Positions 49,101-59,717 of a DNA stretch of 64,000 nucleotides are shown here, piece after piece; positions within the stretch are counted from its first letter, which is position 1; each line of letters opens with the position of its first letter. Origin of the DNA: Phialocephala subalpina (lineage: Eukaryota; Ascomycota; Leotiomycetes; Helotiales; Mollisiaceae); assembly GCA_900073065.1 (NCBI GenBank), contig FJOG01000001.1, positions 2,584,562-2,648,561 on the forward strand, in the 5' to 3' direction. Below the pieces are notes generated by a model. The model did no database searches. It saw only the letters and a list, made by a program, of their open reading frames with translations, and had not been told where the DNA came from. Position numbers and translations under genes: made by a program.

Positions 49101-50700
49101 AGACTCCCTCCAGCTGTGGCATCTACAGTCGAAATGCGAGACCGAGAAGAAGAACTATCTTATCATTGCCCAAGCAAAACGAGCTGAGAAAGCTAGGGCA
49201 TCATTTGACCCTCTCGATGTTGTTAAGCGGTGGCTTCATAATTGCTTAAGCACTCACACAACGTGTACAAGCACCGAAAAGGGTTTCTTTCCTTCTCGAA
49301 TTCTGAATGTCGGAGTGGAGGGTGATACTATTCGGTTAGAATCTAGCGATCCTTCTAGTCCTTACGTTGCGCTTTCATACTGCTGGGGCACAACTGCCAC
49401 GCTCAAAACAACCTCCCAAACGTTGGAAGACATGTTCGAAAATATTCCAGTGTCATCACTCTCACATACGTTTCTCCACGCTGTTCGTATTACACGAGCA
49501 TTAGGTTTTCACTACCTGTGGATCGACGCGCTTTGCATTATTCAGGATTCTCTTTCGGATTGGACGGCGCAAGTTGCTCAGATGAGCAAAATTTACTCTC
49601 ATTCCTCTCTCACTATCTGTGTTGCGAGCGAGACACAGGTTCCGACTACCCCGGAACACAAGATGCTGGACACAAGGCCCAATATTGGCAGGCCAGAGTC
49701 TCCATGCCCTACTTGCGACAATGCCTACAAAGCATTCAAGCCATTGGTCGACGATACAGCCACTACGATGCTTCTCGATTCTCAATGGTCCAAGCGTGGC
49801 TGGACTTTACAGGAACGCATTCTATCTCCTCGGATCCTCTACTACTCTTCAAACAGCTTAGCCTGGGAATGCGATGGCGAGCGCTCAACTCTAGACAGAG
49901 TCGGTCAGATCCGCGATAATTTGAAGTTACTTGGCATCGGCAAACATTCTCTGCCTAACAAGCAAGAAGCCAACCCCTCTTTTCCATTGATGCGCAGCTT
50001 CAGAAAAACGTGGAGGGAAATTGTTCGAGAATTCTCAAAGCGACACCTGACTTTCGCCACCGATAAACTCCCTGCTCTTGCCGGCGTGGCTTACGAGATG
50101 GCAGCCATGAGCCACCAATCTTACGTTGCAGGTCTTTGGAAGGGAGACCTTATCAACGACCTGTTGTGGTGCCGAGACTTCCCTACCATACCTCTTCCTC
50201 GACCAAACTACAGAGCTCCAAGCTGGTCATGGGCATCTATCGACAGCCCTGTCGTGTGGTCGAAGTCCGTGAGCTTTCCTGTCGAGAAGAATGCTCAGGT
50301 TTTGGATTGCGAAACTAGACCTCTCTCGGAATTGGCACCTTTTGCTGGTGTCTCTGATGGATACCTTCAGATCAGAGGACTCTCTCGGAAAGTAGTTGTG
50401 GTCGTCTCCCGCCCTGAAGAAGTTCTGGATAGGCAAAGTCTGAACCGATTGGCTTTTGCTCAATGGGATACTTTAGATGTTCAGAAGAAAACTAGCAATG
50501 ATCCGAAGCTCAAGGGGGTTCAAGTTGAGGCGCTTTTGTGTTTACAAATCTTGACTGAGGCTGGACTTTTGTTGCGAGACGTATCCGAAGGAGATCTGCA
50601 GACGTTTCGGAGAGTTGGTGTTTATTGGAACCAGACTGATGACGACTCTAAGCCAGTGTTCGATGGGAGTTGGAAATCCCAGTCTGTCACCATCATTTAA
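46116..50700 (+). CDS. Zinc finger - protein kinase - HET domain fusion protein
   Basis: Three exons, 46116-46343, 46394-46445 and 46499-50700; product 1493 residues. Parts in order: Ser/Pro/Tyr-rich disordered N-terminus (1-270); a basic PKKRRK nuclear-import-like patch (about 395); C2H2-like fingers (about 412-552); an Asp-rich then His/Ser/Gly-rich linker (about 565-680); a protein kinase (about 686-970) with a GxGxxG loop (GYGTFG), Lys in FARK (about 716), HLDIKPSN (catalytic Asp about 813), DFG (about 830) and CAPE, so catalytically complete; then a HET domain (about 1045-1200) with YVALSYCWG, YLWIDALCIIQD, WSKRGWTLQERILSPR, and a downstream PSWSWASID block. HET domains trigger heterokaryon-incompatibility cell death. 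Kinase plus HET suggests a phosphorylation-gated self/non-self sensor (inference). All splice sites are canonical and the frame is clean. Confidence 0.92.
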
Positions 50701-50846
50701 TTGAGTGGTTTACGTTTCTTATTTGGAATTTATATATTAACTTAGTTTTATTTGTCTTGCCTCATTTCCTGCGCCTATCTTGAAGCTTGATCAAATTTCG
50801 CCCCAATTTACACGAATGAACATACACGCCAATTGCGCTTTCCATC

Positions 50847-52415
50847 TTAATCATAATCGTCGTCTCCCCATTCGTAGTTCCTCCAACCCGTCCTTCCAGT
50901 ACTATAGACCTTCTTCGGAGTTGCCTCTGCTGGCTGCGCTGGTATGCTCGCTCCTTCCCGCCAATCGATTTTGATTGCGTTCTGTGCAGTATATTGCTGA
51001 TCAGAAAACCAGAGCTCAAATCTAGCATCCGTGGCTGCCCCGATCACGAACTTCACATCGTACCTCGCTTTGTAATAAGTCTCCCCGGGTTTCATGCCCA
51101 GAAATTTCCTCTTTCCTTTGCGTGGGGTAAACCTATCGATAGGCACTTTCGACAGATCGGACTCAACCTCTGCTAGCGTTATCACATCCGCATTTCTCTC
51201 TTTGCCAACCCATACATTGTCAAGAAGCTCGTCAGCGTCGTTGTGACAGATGACAATGGTAGACTTCCATTTCCTCGGCTTTCCTCGGGTGAAGATCCTG
51301 GTGAACTCATGGCTCTTGTTATCGTCGACATTGATGAGGTAGTCCTTATCAAAGTCAATTTACTGCCCTCAAATAGACCATCTGGTGTTCTCACTTTCTC
51401 GATCACCCACTTTATATGGTCTTTTAGCCAAAGCTTGCCATCAAGCTGATCTTTATATGGTGTATGACCAACGTCCAGTTTCTGATCATACGGAACATCG
51501 CATACCACACCATACGATGCTCTAGCCATTCTCTACTTTAGCACCGCCTTTCCTTTTTTTTGCCGTTGCATTTGGTCCCACACCAGTCCTTTCAACACTG
51601 CAAGTTGGCTGGAGTATGTTAGCTCTATGGACTGTTCGATTCAAGGAAGAAAACTTACGGCTCGTCACTGGCTGCTGCAATAACTTTCAGTGAAGGTGCC
51701 GCTGAGTGAGCATTGGTCCCAGTCAACGCTTCCTTGAGTCGCTTTTGCACATACGCAGAGCTTCCCAAACCGCCTGAAAGTACCAGATAGTCCTGTTCGA
51801 TGGTCAACAAGTGGCAAGCTGTAATTTCTTGACATAACTAACGATCTTCTTATTGGGATACTTCTCGTCCATTATATCCATCTGATTCTGAATGTTATCG
51901 ATCATCTTGTCAACTTCGATGTCGAACAATTGTCGGAAGTCGTCATGCGAGAACATCATGGAACCCAGTGCTATTTTGGCCTTCTCATTCGAGATTTTGG
52001 CCTTTAGTCCTGAGACTTTGACTGGAAATTCCTTGAATTCTTCCTCGTCGAGAGTTCCAAAGGCCAACTTCCACCTCTGAAAATCTGCGCTATGCATCAT
52101 AGTCCAAGCAGTATTGTCCTTGAGCTCCAGGTCTGTGCCTTGGAGGCGCTCGTCGATGAGGGTACAAAACGATTCGTCGATATTCGTGGAGCCGAAGTTG
52201 TATCCTGCGACAGGAATTAATTCCTTAAGTTGCGTTCCGTCATCACTATCGCCGACTTTTTGAAGGACCGCTAAATCTGTAGTCCCACCTCCTGCATCAC
52301 AGACCAGCATGATATCCTTGTCTTTAAAGTCTACTAGCTGTTCAACGGCCGTGTAAACAGCTGAAGCTTGTGGCTCAGTAAGACCAAAGTTCACAGTATA
52401 TGCCAACAAGCTCAC
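50847..52415 (-). pseudogene. Truncated Hsp70-like (HSPA12-type) ATPase pseudogene
   Basis: Four exon remnants on the minus strand: 52415-51843, 51792-51659, 51608-51395 and 51344-50847. The three 50 nt introns all have good splice ends. Actin-fold motifs remain: the phosphate-2 segment LVCDAGGGTTDLAVLQ and the adenosine motif LVLSGGLGSSAYVQKRL, followed by the usual fungal C-terminal beta-region. Missing: the N-terminal lobe with the phosphate-1 motif (IDFGTT type), roughly 150-180 residues. In frame, the first codon is GTG and a TAA stands at 52419-52421. A second lesion is the in-frame TAG at 51533-51535, just before ARASYGV. Two independent breaks make a pseudogene likely. Its broken end coincides with the start of the phosphotransferase gene. 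Confidence 0.82.
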
Positions 52416-53374
52416 GTCTTATAATGCGTCATTCCTGGATCCCCGCGGTTCTCCAACCGAACTTTACGTGGGCATCTCGAAAATCCCCCACTCGATTATC
52501 CAGCGAGATCCCTCCAACACCAGAACCCAGCCATCCTCTCGTTCGCCGATTTTGGGGATACATACATTCGTTCCTGAAGCGATTCTCGGTTTACTATTGT
52601 CGTTGGGTCAGAATTCCTTTCGACAATCAAATTATTCCGCTACCATTTGGCCTGCTCTTGAAATGGTCGGATGGAACACGACTCGAAGAAGTCCTCGCAA
52701 CCGAAGTATGCCGCGCTGCAGGTTTACCAACACCGAAAATCATCTCTTACGGAGAACACCCAAATACCCCGCATGCGCCAGTATCAATCCTGATGACACG
52801 ACTCTCCGGGCGTGAACTCGGGCAAGCGTACGAAACCCTCAGCCTAAAAGCCAAAACTACAGCTCTTACAGAGTTCAAACTTTACCTATCAACCATTCGG
52901 GGGTGGAAAAGTCCATGGGGCAACGAACGAGTTTGCTCTATCACAGGCGGTGCAATCCGAAGCATCCGCGTCCCAAATCATCAAATCGGCCCTTGCGAAA
53001 CGCCTCAAGAATTCCACGAATATTTACTTGCGCCTGCCCGTTACTCGTTTGCGTCAGAAGCTGTGAATGAAGAAAAAGTACGCAGCGCGAGAAAACTTCA
53101 ATCCCTACAGCGACCTGGCGTCAAATTTACACACGGGGATATTAAACATCACAATATACTTGTGGATGAGGATGGTCACATTACTGGATTGCTGGATTGG
53201 GAGTCTGCTGGTTGGTATCCAGAGTTTTGGGAATACACTACAGCATTGCGATTTGTGCCAAAAGACTTTTGGTGGTATGAGTTTTTGATGGAGGTTGGTG
53301 CACAGCGATATTTAAAAGAATCAGAATGTGAGAAGGCGTTGACGAGTTTGACGGCCGATTCGTACTCGTGGTAA
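52400..53374 (+). CDS. Aminoglycoside phosphotransferase-like (APH family) protein
   Basis: Single exon, 324 residues, of the kinase-like APH superfamily common in fungi; substrates are small molecules and mostly unknown. Present are LLLKWSDGTRLEEVLATEV (nucleotide-binding Lys and Glu), the hinge ILMTRLSGREL, the catalytic loop HGDIKHHN (His245-Asp247, numbered from the first ATG) and the metal-binding LLDWESAGW (about 267). The active site is therefore complete. Two starts are possible: 52400, which overlaps the Hsp70-like remnant by 16 bases, and 52424, which lies outside it. The residues before the APH domain match no family motif, so the later start is as likely. Transcribed away from the Hsp70 remnant. 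Confidence 0.85.
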   Translation: MPTSSRLIMRHSWIPAVLQPNFTWASRKSPTRLSSEIPPTPEPSHPLVRRFWGYIHSFLKRFSVYYCRWVRIPFDNQIIPLPFGLLLKWSDGTRLEEVLATEVCRAAGLPTPKIISYGEHPNTPHAPVSILMTRLSGRELGQAYETLSLKAKTTALTEFKLYLSTIRGWKSPWGNERVCSITGGAIRSIRVPNHQIGPCETPQEFHEYLLAPARYSFASEAVNEEKVRSARKLQSLQRPGVKFTHGDIKHHNILVDEDGHITGLLDWESAGWYPEFWEYTTALRFVPKDFWWYEFLMEVGAQRYLKESECEKALTSLTADSYSW

Positions 53375-53953
53375 AAATGGCACGATACGTTGCAAAAGGG
53401 ATAATTTACTAGACTGCTGAATTCCATCGCTCAATGTGTTAATCGGGAACATCAAAGATCTACGAAATCAATTGCTATGTTAATTAATCTAAGGTGGAGC
53501 CAACGTACTAGAAACGCAATCATTGTATTCTTATCCTATCGCAGATTATCATTATTTATATTAGGAAATCGAATCTTTACTTTGATTCTTCTACTCTTTT
53601 CTCTTTAATTTAGAATAATTGTAATTGTCTAGCGCTACTCTTCTATGATATGACGTTATTGGCGTCAACTTGAAGTTACGGAATGCTTTGAGGTCCTCAA
53701 AACTATGCTTGCATTGAAGCTTCCAGTATCGATCTATGACCCCACACGTGGTGGTCCTGACCGCCCCTATTGTTTCGCCCAGCGTCTAAACCGCACTGAT
53801 TTCCTCTCCAGCGTCAAGAGCAGTCCCGGAAATGTCTTTCAACACTTGTCTCCCACTTCTCCTAGTACACGGCGGGCTAATCCACTGAGTACGATTTTTT
53901 TGATGACCGACAAGATCTTACCATTCGAAACCGGACATTCTCGTCCAATCCAT
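53375..53953. other. AT-rich intergenic region
   Basis: About 580 bases, markedly AT-rich at 53460-53640. No gene and no clear inverted repeats seen. Confidence 0.4.
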
Positions 53954-55366
53954 CTAAAACCCAGAAGGTGATGTCTGATTACAAGTAAACCCCACAGGAT
54001 CAACCACATTACTACAATTAAAAAAAGACATAGCCGCATTTCCATCCCAAGTCAAATCCAAATCTCTAACCTCAATCCTAGGACAAGGTCTCGCCCTACT
54101 ACATTGTAACCTCACGTTAGTCGGCTCGAACGCCGAGGTGCCATTCAAGGGACCGACTGAAAAGTTTGAGATGGCCATGGTTGAGGAGTCGCAGTCGCCG
54201 AAATTGAAGCTGTATGTTGTGCACTGGCCGATGGCGAAAATGTATTTGCTGTTTTGGAAGGTGAAGTTTTCGAATTTGATGTTCTGAACGACTTTGGATA
54301 AGTTAGTGAGAGGATGCAGGAGGAGATGTTGGGGATTTACCTCCTGTTCCTCCTCCGCCGCCGTTGGGTGGTGTTCCTTTCTGCTCGCCGGTCCAGGTCT
54401 TGATGTATCCAGCTTGCCTGAGACAACTGTCAGAGAATGATTGATAAATTGGCAGGTCGATCTCTTACGCACTATTGATGCAGGTAATGTTCTTGGCATA
54501 GACGCCGTCGATGTACTCATACTCTCCGGGATATTGCCCTGTACTACCCAGGGCGACTCCGAGATCTCGCTTAAAGATGGAGTCTTCTATGAAGATGTTG
54601 CTAGAATTCTGCTTGGTTGAGATCGAATCATCTCCATTGTCGACAAACCATCGTCGAAAAGTGATGTTGTCCGAGGAGAGGGTATCAGCTCCATCTGAGT
54701 TTTGATTGCTTTTCTGCAGGGTTGTAAGTGAAGTGCGCAGAATGGAATCATAGAGATAGAGATACATCATTATTCAAGGTATTGTTCACGAAAATGGGTT
54801 GCAAGAGGACATTTTCCGAATGCATCACCTCCATAGTTCACATCTGACTTTGGATAAAATTGAGGCCTTGAAAAATCGAATAGTGGGTGTTCCAAATTGT
54901 CAACGCATGTGGACAGCCAGGATAGTTATTGACTCCATTCACGAAATCATACCATGCCTGCCCATTCCCGTTAAAAGTACCGTACTTATGCCTATCGAAC
55001 GTTACGTTGTTGCCGCTAAAGAAGAAAGCGCTGGATCGATTCTGGTATTTGATTGGAAGCGAATGTGACGTTCAGTAACTGAAGTTCGTTCCCCATAATA
55101 GCCTTCCTTTCAAATCAACGTTACAATTGTTGAGACTAGTGATGTTCATCACGCTCTCGATGTGGTAAGTGGTGTTGAGGAAGTTTACGGATCCGTCTTG
55201 ACCACATTTCGAGAATGCCTCGACGATCGCTGGTGCGTCGTCCTCTCCGGGACTGGACTGTACATGCGTTGGAGGTTGAGTCATACTCCACATGGCCACC
55301 GATAGAGAGAGTGAAGAATGAGGTGATGGTTAGGAACCAGAGCCCTATGAATTGTTGTTTGCCCAT
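53954..55366 (-). pseudogene. GH28 pectinase-type glycosidase, frame broken
   Basis: Exons on the minus strand: 55366-54766, 54713-54469, 54417-54341 and 54291-53954; introns 49-52 nt with good ends. The product would begin with a signal peptide (WFLTITSFFTLSIG) and fold as the GH28 beta-helix: FNGNGQAWYDF, the catalytic NSDGAD, DNGDDSIS, GSTGQY and YIKTWTG. The usual GHG histidine is Leu and RIK is YIK, as I recall for the exo-rhamnogalacturonan/rhamnohydrolase branch, so these may not be damage. Two changes are damage: a one-base frame slip at about 55245-55260, between NACTVQS and GEDDAPAI, and TGA at 55072-55074 where GH28 proteins have Trp (TDYW). Everything after reads through cleanly. 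A recent pseudogene, or assembly error at both points. Confidence 0.8.
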
Positions 55367-55678
55367 GCTTCAAGTCGTTTCCTCGCGAAAGAACTGACAA
55401 TTTTTTTGCGAGAGAGGACATTCGAGTGGAAGAAATGGAAATTGGAAGCTTGAAGTAATACGCATAAGAAACTCATTATCTCGTATCAAGGCTCAGGATC
55501 AGTTCCAGCGATTCTTTACGCAAAATATCCCTAATGATCTCGGGATGGTGGTCACTAAACCACTGTCAGCCCGGAGGTCTGAGACAAATACTAGGAACGA
55601 TCGGACAGCCATAATGTGAATAACATGCAGTGAAAATAAACGTCGCACTAAGATACTCGCGGGGCAAATGCTCATCCT
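55367..55678. other. Intergenic
   Basis: About 310 bases between the GH28 start and the SDR stop. Nothing seen. Confidence 0.4.
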
Positions 55679-56647
55679 TCACTGAGCCGTATACCCTCCA
55701 TCAACAACCAAAGAAGTCCCAGTCATCCACTGAGAATCCTCACTCGCCAAGAAAACCGCCGCACTAGCAACATCCTCTGGCTGTCCAAGTGCTCCCCAAG
55801 GATGCGCAGCGACGAGTGCTTGGGCTGTACCAACTGCAATCGGATTGTCTGTAGCTCTTGTGATGTTCGAGATCAAAGGCGTATCGATGACTGTGGGACG
55901 TCAGCATTGTCCCCAAATATTTAGGGAACACCTACAGCTGGGACAAACAGCATTGCAATGAATCTTATCCTTCGCATAATCAATCGCAATTTGCTTCGTA
56001 AGACCCATAACAGCGTGTTTGCTAGTTGTGTAAGACGGTGCACCACCGAGTGCGATCAAACCAGCTGTACTGGCAATGTTGACAATCCAGCCACGAGCGC
56101 GGTCACCTCGAAGACTCGCTGGCAGCGGCTCTTGGGCTAGGAATTGTTGCAGAGCGTACTTGCAGCCGAGAAAGACGCCTCGAGTATTAATTGCCATGGT
56201 ATTGTCGAACGATGATGTCTGCAACTCGTGGACTCGGACGCCACCTGGCTGAGCAGCCAGGCCATCGACATCAGCATTTGCTATACCAGCGCAGTTAACT
56301 ATTCTGGGATGGTCAGCTCTGTTTCTTCGCAGCGTTGTTTGCTGCCCAACTCACATATCCAGTCTCCCAAACTTAGCAACCGTCTTCGCGACTAACTCTT
56401 TCACTTGATCCTCCTCTCTCAAATCAACCTTCGTGAACGCCGCTTTTCCAACCCGACGTTCTCCTGAATTGATGACCTCGTGCGTTGCAACCTGGAGTTC
56501 ATATGCAGCATTCGCTTTTGCCACAGGGTTGATGTCTGCGCACATCACAGTTGCTCCTTCTTCAGCATATCGCAGAGCAATGGCTCGACCGAGGCCGGAG
56601 CTGGCGCCTGTCACTATTGCGACGCGGCCTGCAAGTCTTGGACTCAT
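55679..56647 (-). CDS. Short-chain dehydrogenase/reductase (SDR)
   Basis: Classical NAD(P)-dependent SDR, 290 residues. Exons on the minus strand: 56647-56355, 56303-55936 and 55890-55679; introns 51 and 45 nt. For the first intron the CAG acceptor at 56304-56306 is chosen because it restores IIVNCAGIA; the TAG a few bases on would lose two residues. Motifs: TGASSGLG cofactor loop (about 13-20), CADIN at the end of beta-2 (suggests NAD(H) preference), [15 protein letters not shown], catalytic Ser in NIASTAG, and YTTSK (Tyr and Lys). The C-terminus has the [12 protein letters not shown] ending. Substrate unknown. Confidence 0.93.
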
Positions 56648-57129
56648 GATAATCAGGAAAGAATTTTTTCTAGGAAACTCTCGATTTCAATGCTGGCAGC
56701 GGACTCGGGCGATCATATATCAATACCACACACCGCTGATCACTGGTCGAAGAAAGGATGCGCGCACTTGCGCACTACCTTGCAGAATGAAATGTTTCCA
56801 AGCATATCGCGCATATTGTGGAAATTGTTGTGGGCCGAAGTTCTCCCTCGTGCAGTACTTGGAAATCAAGAGATGCAAAAGACGATATTGGCGGTGACGG
56901 CGGCCAACGGTCAGGAGCAGCGAATTGACTGGCACACCGCCGCGTTATAATCTGACGTTTCGAGGTTCGCCTCAATGCATCGAAATCAGATAATGCCGAA
57001 GTTCTGAGTCAAATACATACGATGCTCTTGATAGCCGCAGGCATTAGCAAGCACCCCGTAGCTCCGGAGTTCGCGGAGATAAAGAAAGCTAACAGTACAT
57101 GCGCATTCTCTGGATGGCCAGACTCGATG
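56648..57129. other. Intergenic
   Basis: About 480 bases, SDR promoter side. Nothing else seen. Confidence 0.4.
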
Positions 57130-57979
57130 CTACATCCATAATCCAATAATTGTCATCGTGAATCCTGAGAGTAAGAGAGACCAACTCCCACCATACTTTT
57201 CCGCAGATCGAGCAGCACTCTTCAGCACAGTCACCGAGGTTTGCGTCACCACGGTGCCAGGTGCTGTGCTCGTCGTCCCACTTCCTGCTTTTCCCGCAGA
57301 GGTGCTTGCAAGTACCGAAGCCCCAGCCGGAGACGACACGACGGAACCCGATGACTGCACGGCGGTAGAAGTCCCGACAGCCAGAGGACTGCTGGTTGTC
57401 ATTGTTAACCCGGTGGATGTCTGCACCGCCGTTATTTCGCCACTGGTCAGCGTTGGGTACGGCCCGCTGTAGAGATTCCCCTGCCTGCCATCAGGTAATG
57501 TATAGGCCCCTGTATTGAAATTCCCAGTTGTGCCGTCTGCAGCGTGGAACGTTTTTGCACTGTCGAGTCCTGATTGTCAGCATGACGCCCTGATCTAATT
57601 TGGTGTCTTGGATTCTCTTGTGATAAAGGGAACAACATACGTTCTATCATAACAGAACGGCGAGTTCTTGAACGAGAGGCATTGTTCCGTTGCAGAACAT
57701 GTGAGCTGGGTTCGTTTGTCCAAAGATGGTGTGTCAGAGCGTTTGACTATTATCGCAATGGCCAGCCAATCGACAGCTAGGATAGTCCAGAAAGCGACGA
57801 AGGCGACATCTGCGTCAATGGGATGCGCGTTGGCAGATGTGCATGTGGATTGTGCGGCCTACAGGGCGTTAGGTTTGAGCGTCGAAGGAGGAATGAGGAG
57901 TGGGAGAAACTTGGACGACAGTGCATACTACTTCGGTAAGGCTGAACGCCGTGAGTACTATGAGAAGGAAAAACTTCAT
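57130..57979 (-). CDS. Probable GPI-anchored, Ser/Thr-rich surface protein
   Basis: The last exon (57559-57130) is secure. It codes an LPDGRQGNLYSGPYP block, then about 75 residues rich in Ser, Thr, Ala and Val, then a hydrophobic tail (SWSLLLSGFTMTIIGLW), the pattern of a GPI-anchored wall protein. The preceding exon ends at 57641 (GTATGT donor, 81 nt intron) and carries Cys-containing LTCSATEQCLSF and SPFCYDRT. Its upstream limit is uncertain; 57705 fits a CAG acceptor in phase. An ATG at 57979 opens a good signal peptide (MKFFLLIVLTAFSLTEVVC), which I take as exon 1, though the splice to the next exon is a guess. I recall similar unnamed fungal GPI proteins; function unknown. Confidence 0.6.
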
Positions 57980-59717
57980 CGCTAACGGACTTGTATCAAT
58001 CGTGCACGATACTTTGGGCAATTGTGTTGTCCTCTCGCCAGAAGGGACTTTGAAACAAGTATAAAGTCGTGTATTCTTCCTTCCGTGTGTGCTTCAGAGG
58101 AAAGCCAAGCAGGTGGGGGCAAGCCCTTTTCACTTCCTTCAACATTTTCAGCTGACCTTCAACCCTGGATCGATCGCGGTTCATCAATCTAGTACATCTC
58201 GCTTGGCGACATTCTAGGCGTTTTTGCACTTTGCTCGGCAGAATTAACAAATCGCTATTCTTGGTGGCTGAGACAATTTTGGTGGCGTTTGCAAGAAGTG
58301 CTTAACACGATGGTGTTTGCCAAAAAAAATATATATATATATTTTAAAAAATAAAACCCAATTTTCAGGGTCCTCTGAAACCAATATTGGGCTTTCCATC
58401 CTTCCTGGAATGGCAGGAGCCATTGCAACGCGACTGAGGCTGAACGTAAATCAGATAATCAAGTTGCAGAATCTCGAGCGTGCAGGTTTTTCAAAACGGA
58501 AAGGAATGACGATCGGAGCACACTTGCTCTACAGCATTCCGATGCACCTCAACTGGTGTCTAGACTTCTAAGATGCAGAGCGACCTCTGTACAAACCATT
58601 TGCAGCTGAGGTCTAGCAGCCTGACTCAAATCCGTATGCAAGTGGCTTGCAAAGTTGGAATGAGAACGAAATTCAATCAAGTTGAGAAGGAAAAGGCACT
58701 TCGAGTCGAGTTCTCCTTCCAGCAAGACTGAGAATACAGGTGATAAAAATCAGAAAGGGAAGAATTTGAAGAGGGCGGGTACGGGGGGGGGGTTATAGTT
58801 CTCGGATGGCGCTAAGAGAGGCAGTCCTGCTCGAAATGGCAGGGACCTCTCGGCGCTCTTCCTTGAACAGGACTCACTTCCTTCTTTCAAACGAGTCTGG
58901 ATCCAATCTCAATCCCAATTCTCGATTGCGATTGCACGACGTCCCGCTCCTGCCACCCTCAATACCTAGGTACAGCTGGGGTTCTTCATTCCCTTTGCTC
59001 TTCTAGGTAGGCACGTCCTCATCATGCTCCTGCCGAGCCGGGCGTCAACCTGTTTTAGGCTCCTCTTTGACTTGGCACAATTCTTCATCTTATTACCTTA
59101 GCTTACTCTCGCATCGGTTGAGTTGAGATGATAAGAGACCCTTCACCCAACGACGCGTTGAATCGAGTCTTGAAGAGGGCTTTGATGAATCATTCTGCAG
59201 CGATAGGCAATCGTATGAACGATGCCTCTTTGGAAGCTCGGTGGGATGAGGTGCGCTCGTGATTGAAAAGAAAAACTGAGAATGAGGATGGTATTCCAGG
59301 AGCTGACACTCAAACGGGTCATGATCGGTTCGACTATAAACACCCGAGGTTTTCATAATATCGCTCCCCTGGCATTGTCCATGCCAATTTCAGCAACTTT
59401 TAGACTTACAATGTCTACAGTTGTTCCAGGTATCTGCGTATTTAGAAACCCATCATTCAATATAAAGGATAAGCACTAAAATCTGTAGTATATGGTGTTG
59501 GGTGCAGTCACGTGGCTACAAACTAGCTCAAACGAGGTAAGGAACTTTCTGAGTTGAATTTTTAGCGCAAGGCTAAGGTTTCCGCGATTGCTCCGAGCTT
59601 GCTTCGACTTCGTTTGCCCTAAGAACTATCTGTCTCTCGTGACTCAGTCTAAAAGACTATTAAGCACATAAGCTGCTTGCGATCCTCCAACAATAGCCAT
59701 TCTCTACGACGACCAAC
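57980..59717. other. 1.7 kb intergenic region
   Basis: No supported gene. Contains an A/T run with an (AT)n core (58322-58356) and a G-run near 58787. Divergently flanked by the GPI-type gene and the NAD+ synthetase copy. Confidence 0.45.
58322..58356. repeat. A-run and (AT)n microsatellite
   Basis: A8, about seven AT units, then an A/T-only stretch. Confidence 0.8.

Noticed and set aside
51345..51394. Frameshift in the Hsp70-like gene
   Set aside because: A 50 nt intron (GTGAGA donor, AAG acceptor) restores the frame exactly, so it is not a lesion.
52413..52415. Apparent methionine start of the Hsp70-like gene
   Set aside because: The codon is GTG and lies in the middle of the ATPase domain; it is a break point, not a start.
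55679..56647. SDR plus GH28 as part of a secondary-metabolite cluster
   Set aside because: No backbone synthase, P450, transporter or methyltransferase nearby.
57668..57985. 105-codon plus-strand frame
   Set aside because: Antisense to the GPI-type protein exons, which have better Cys and signal-peptide evidence.
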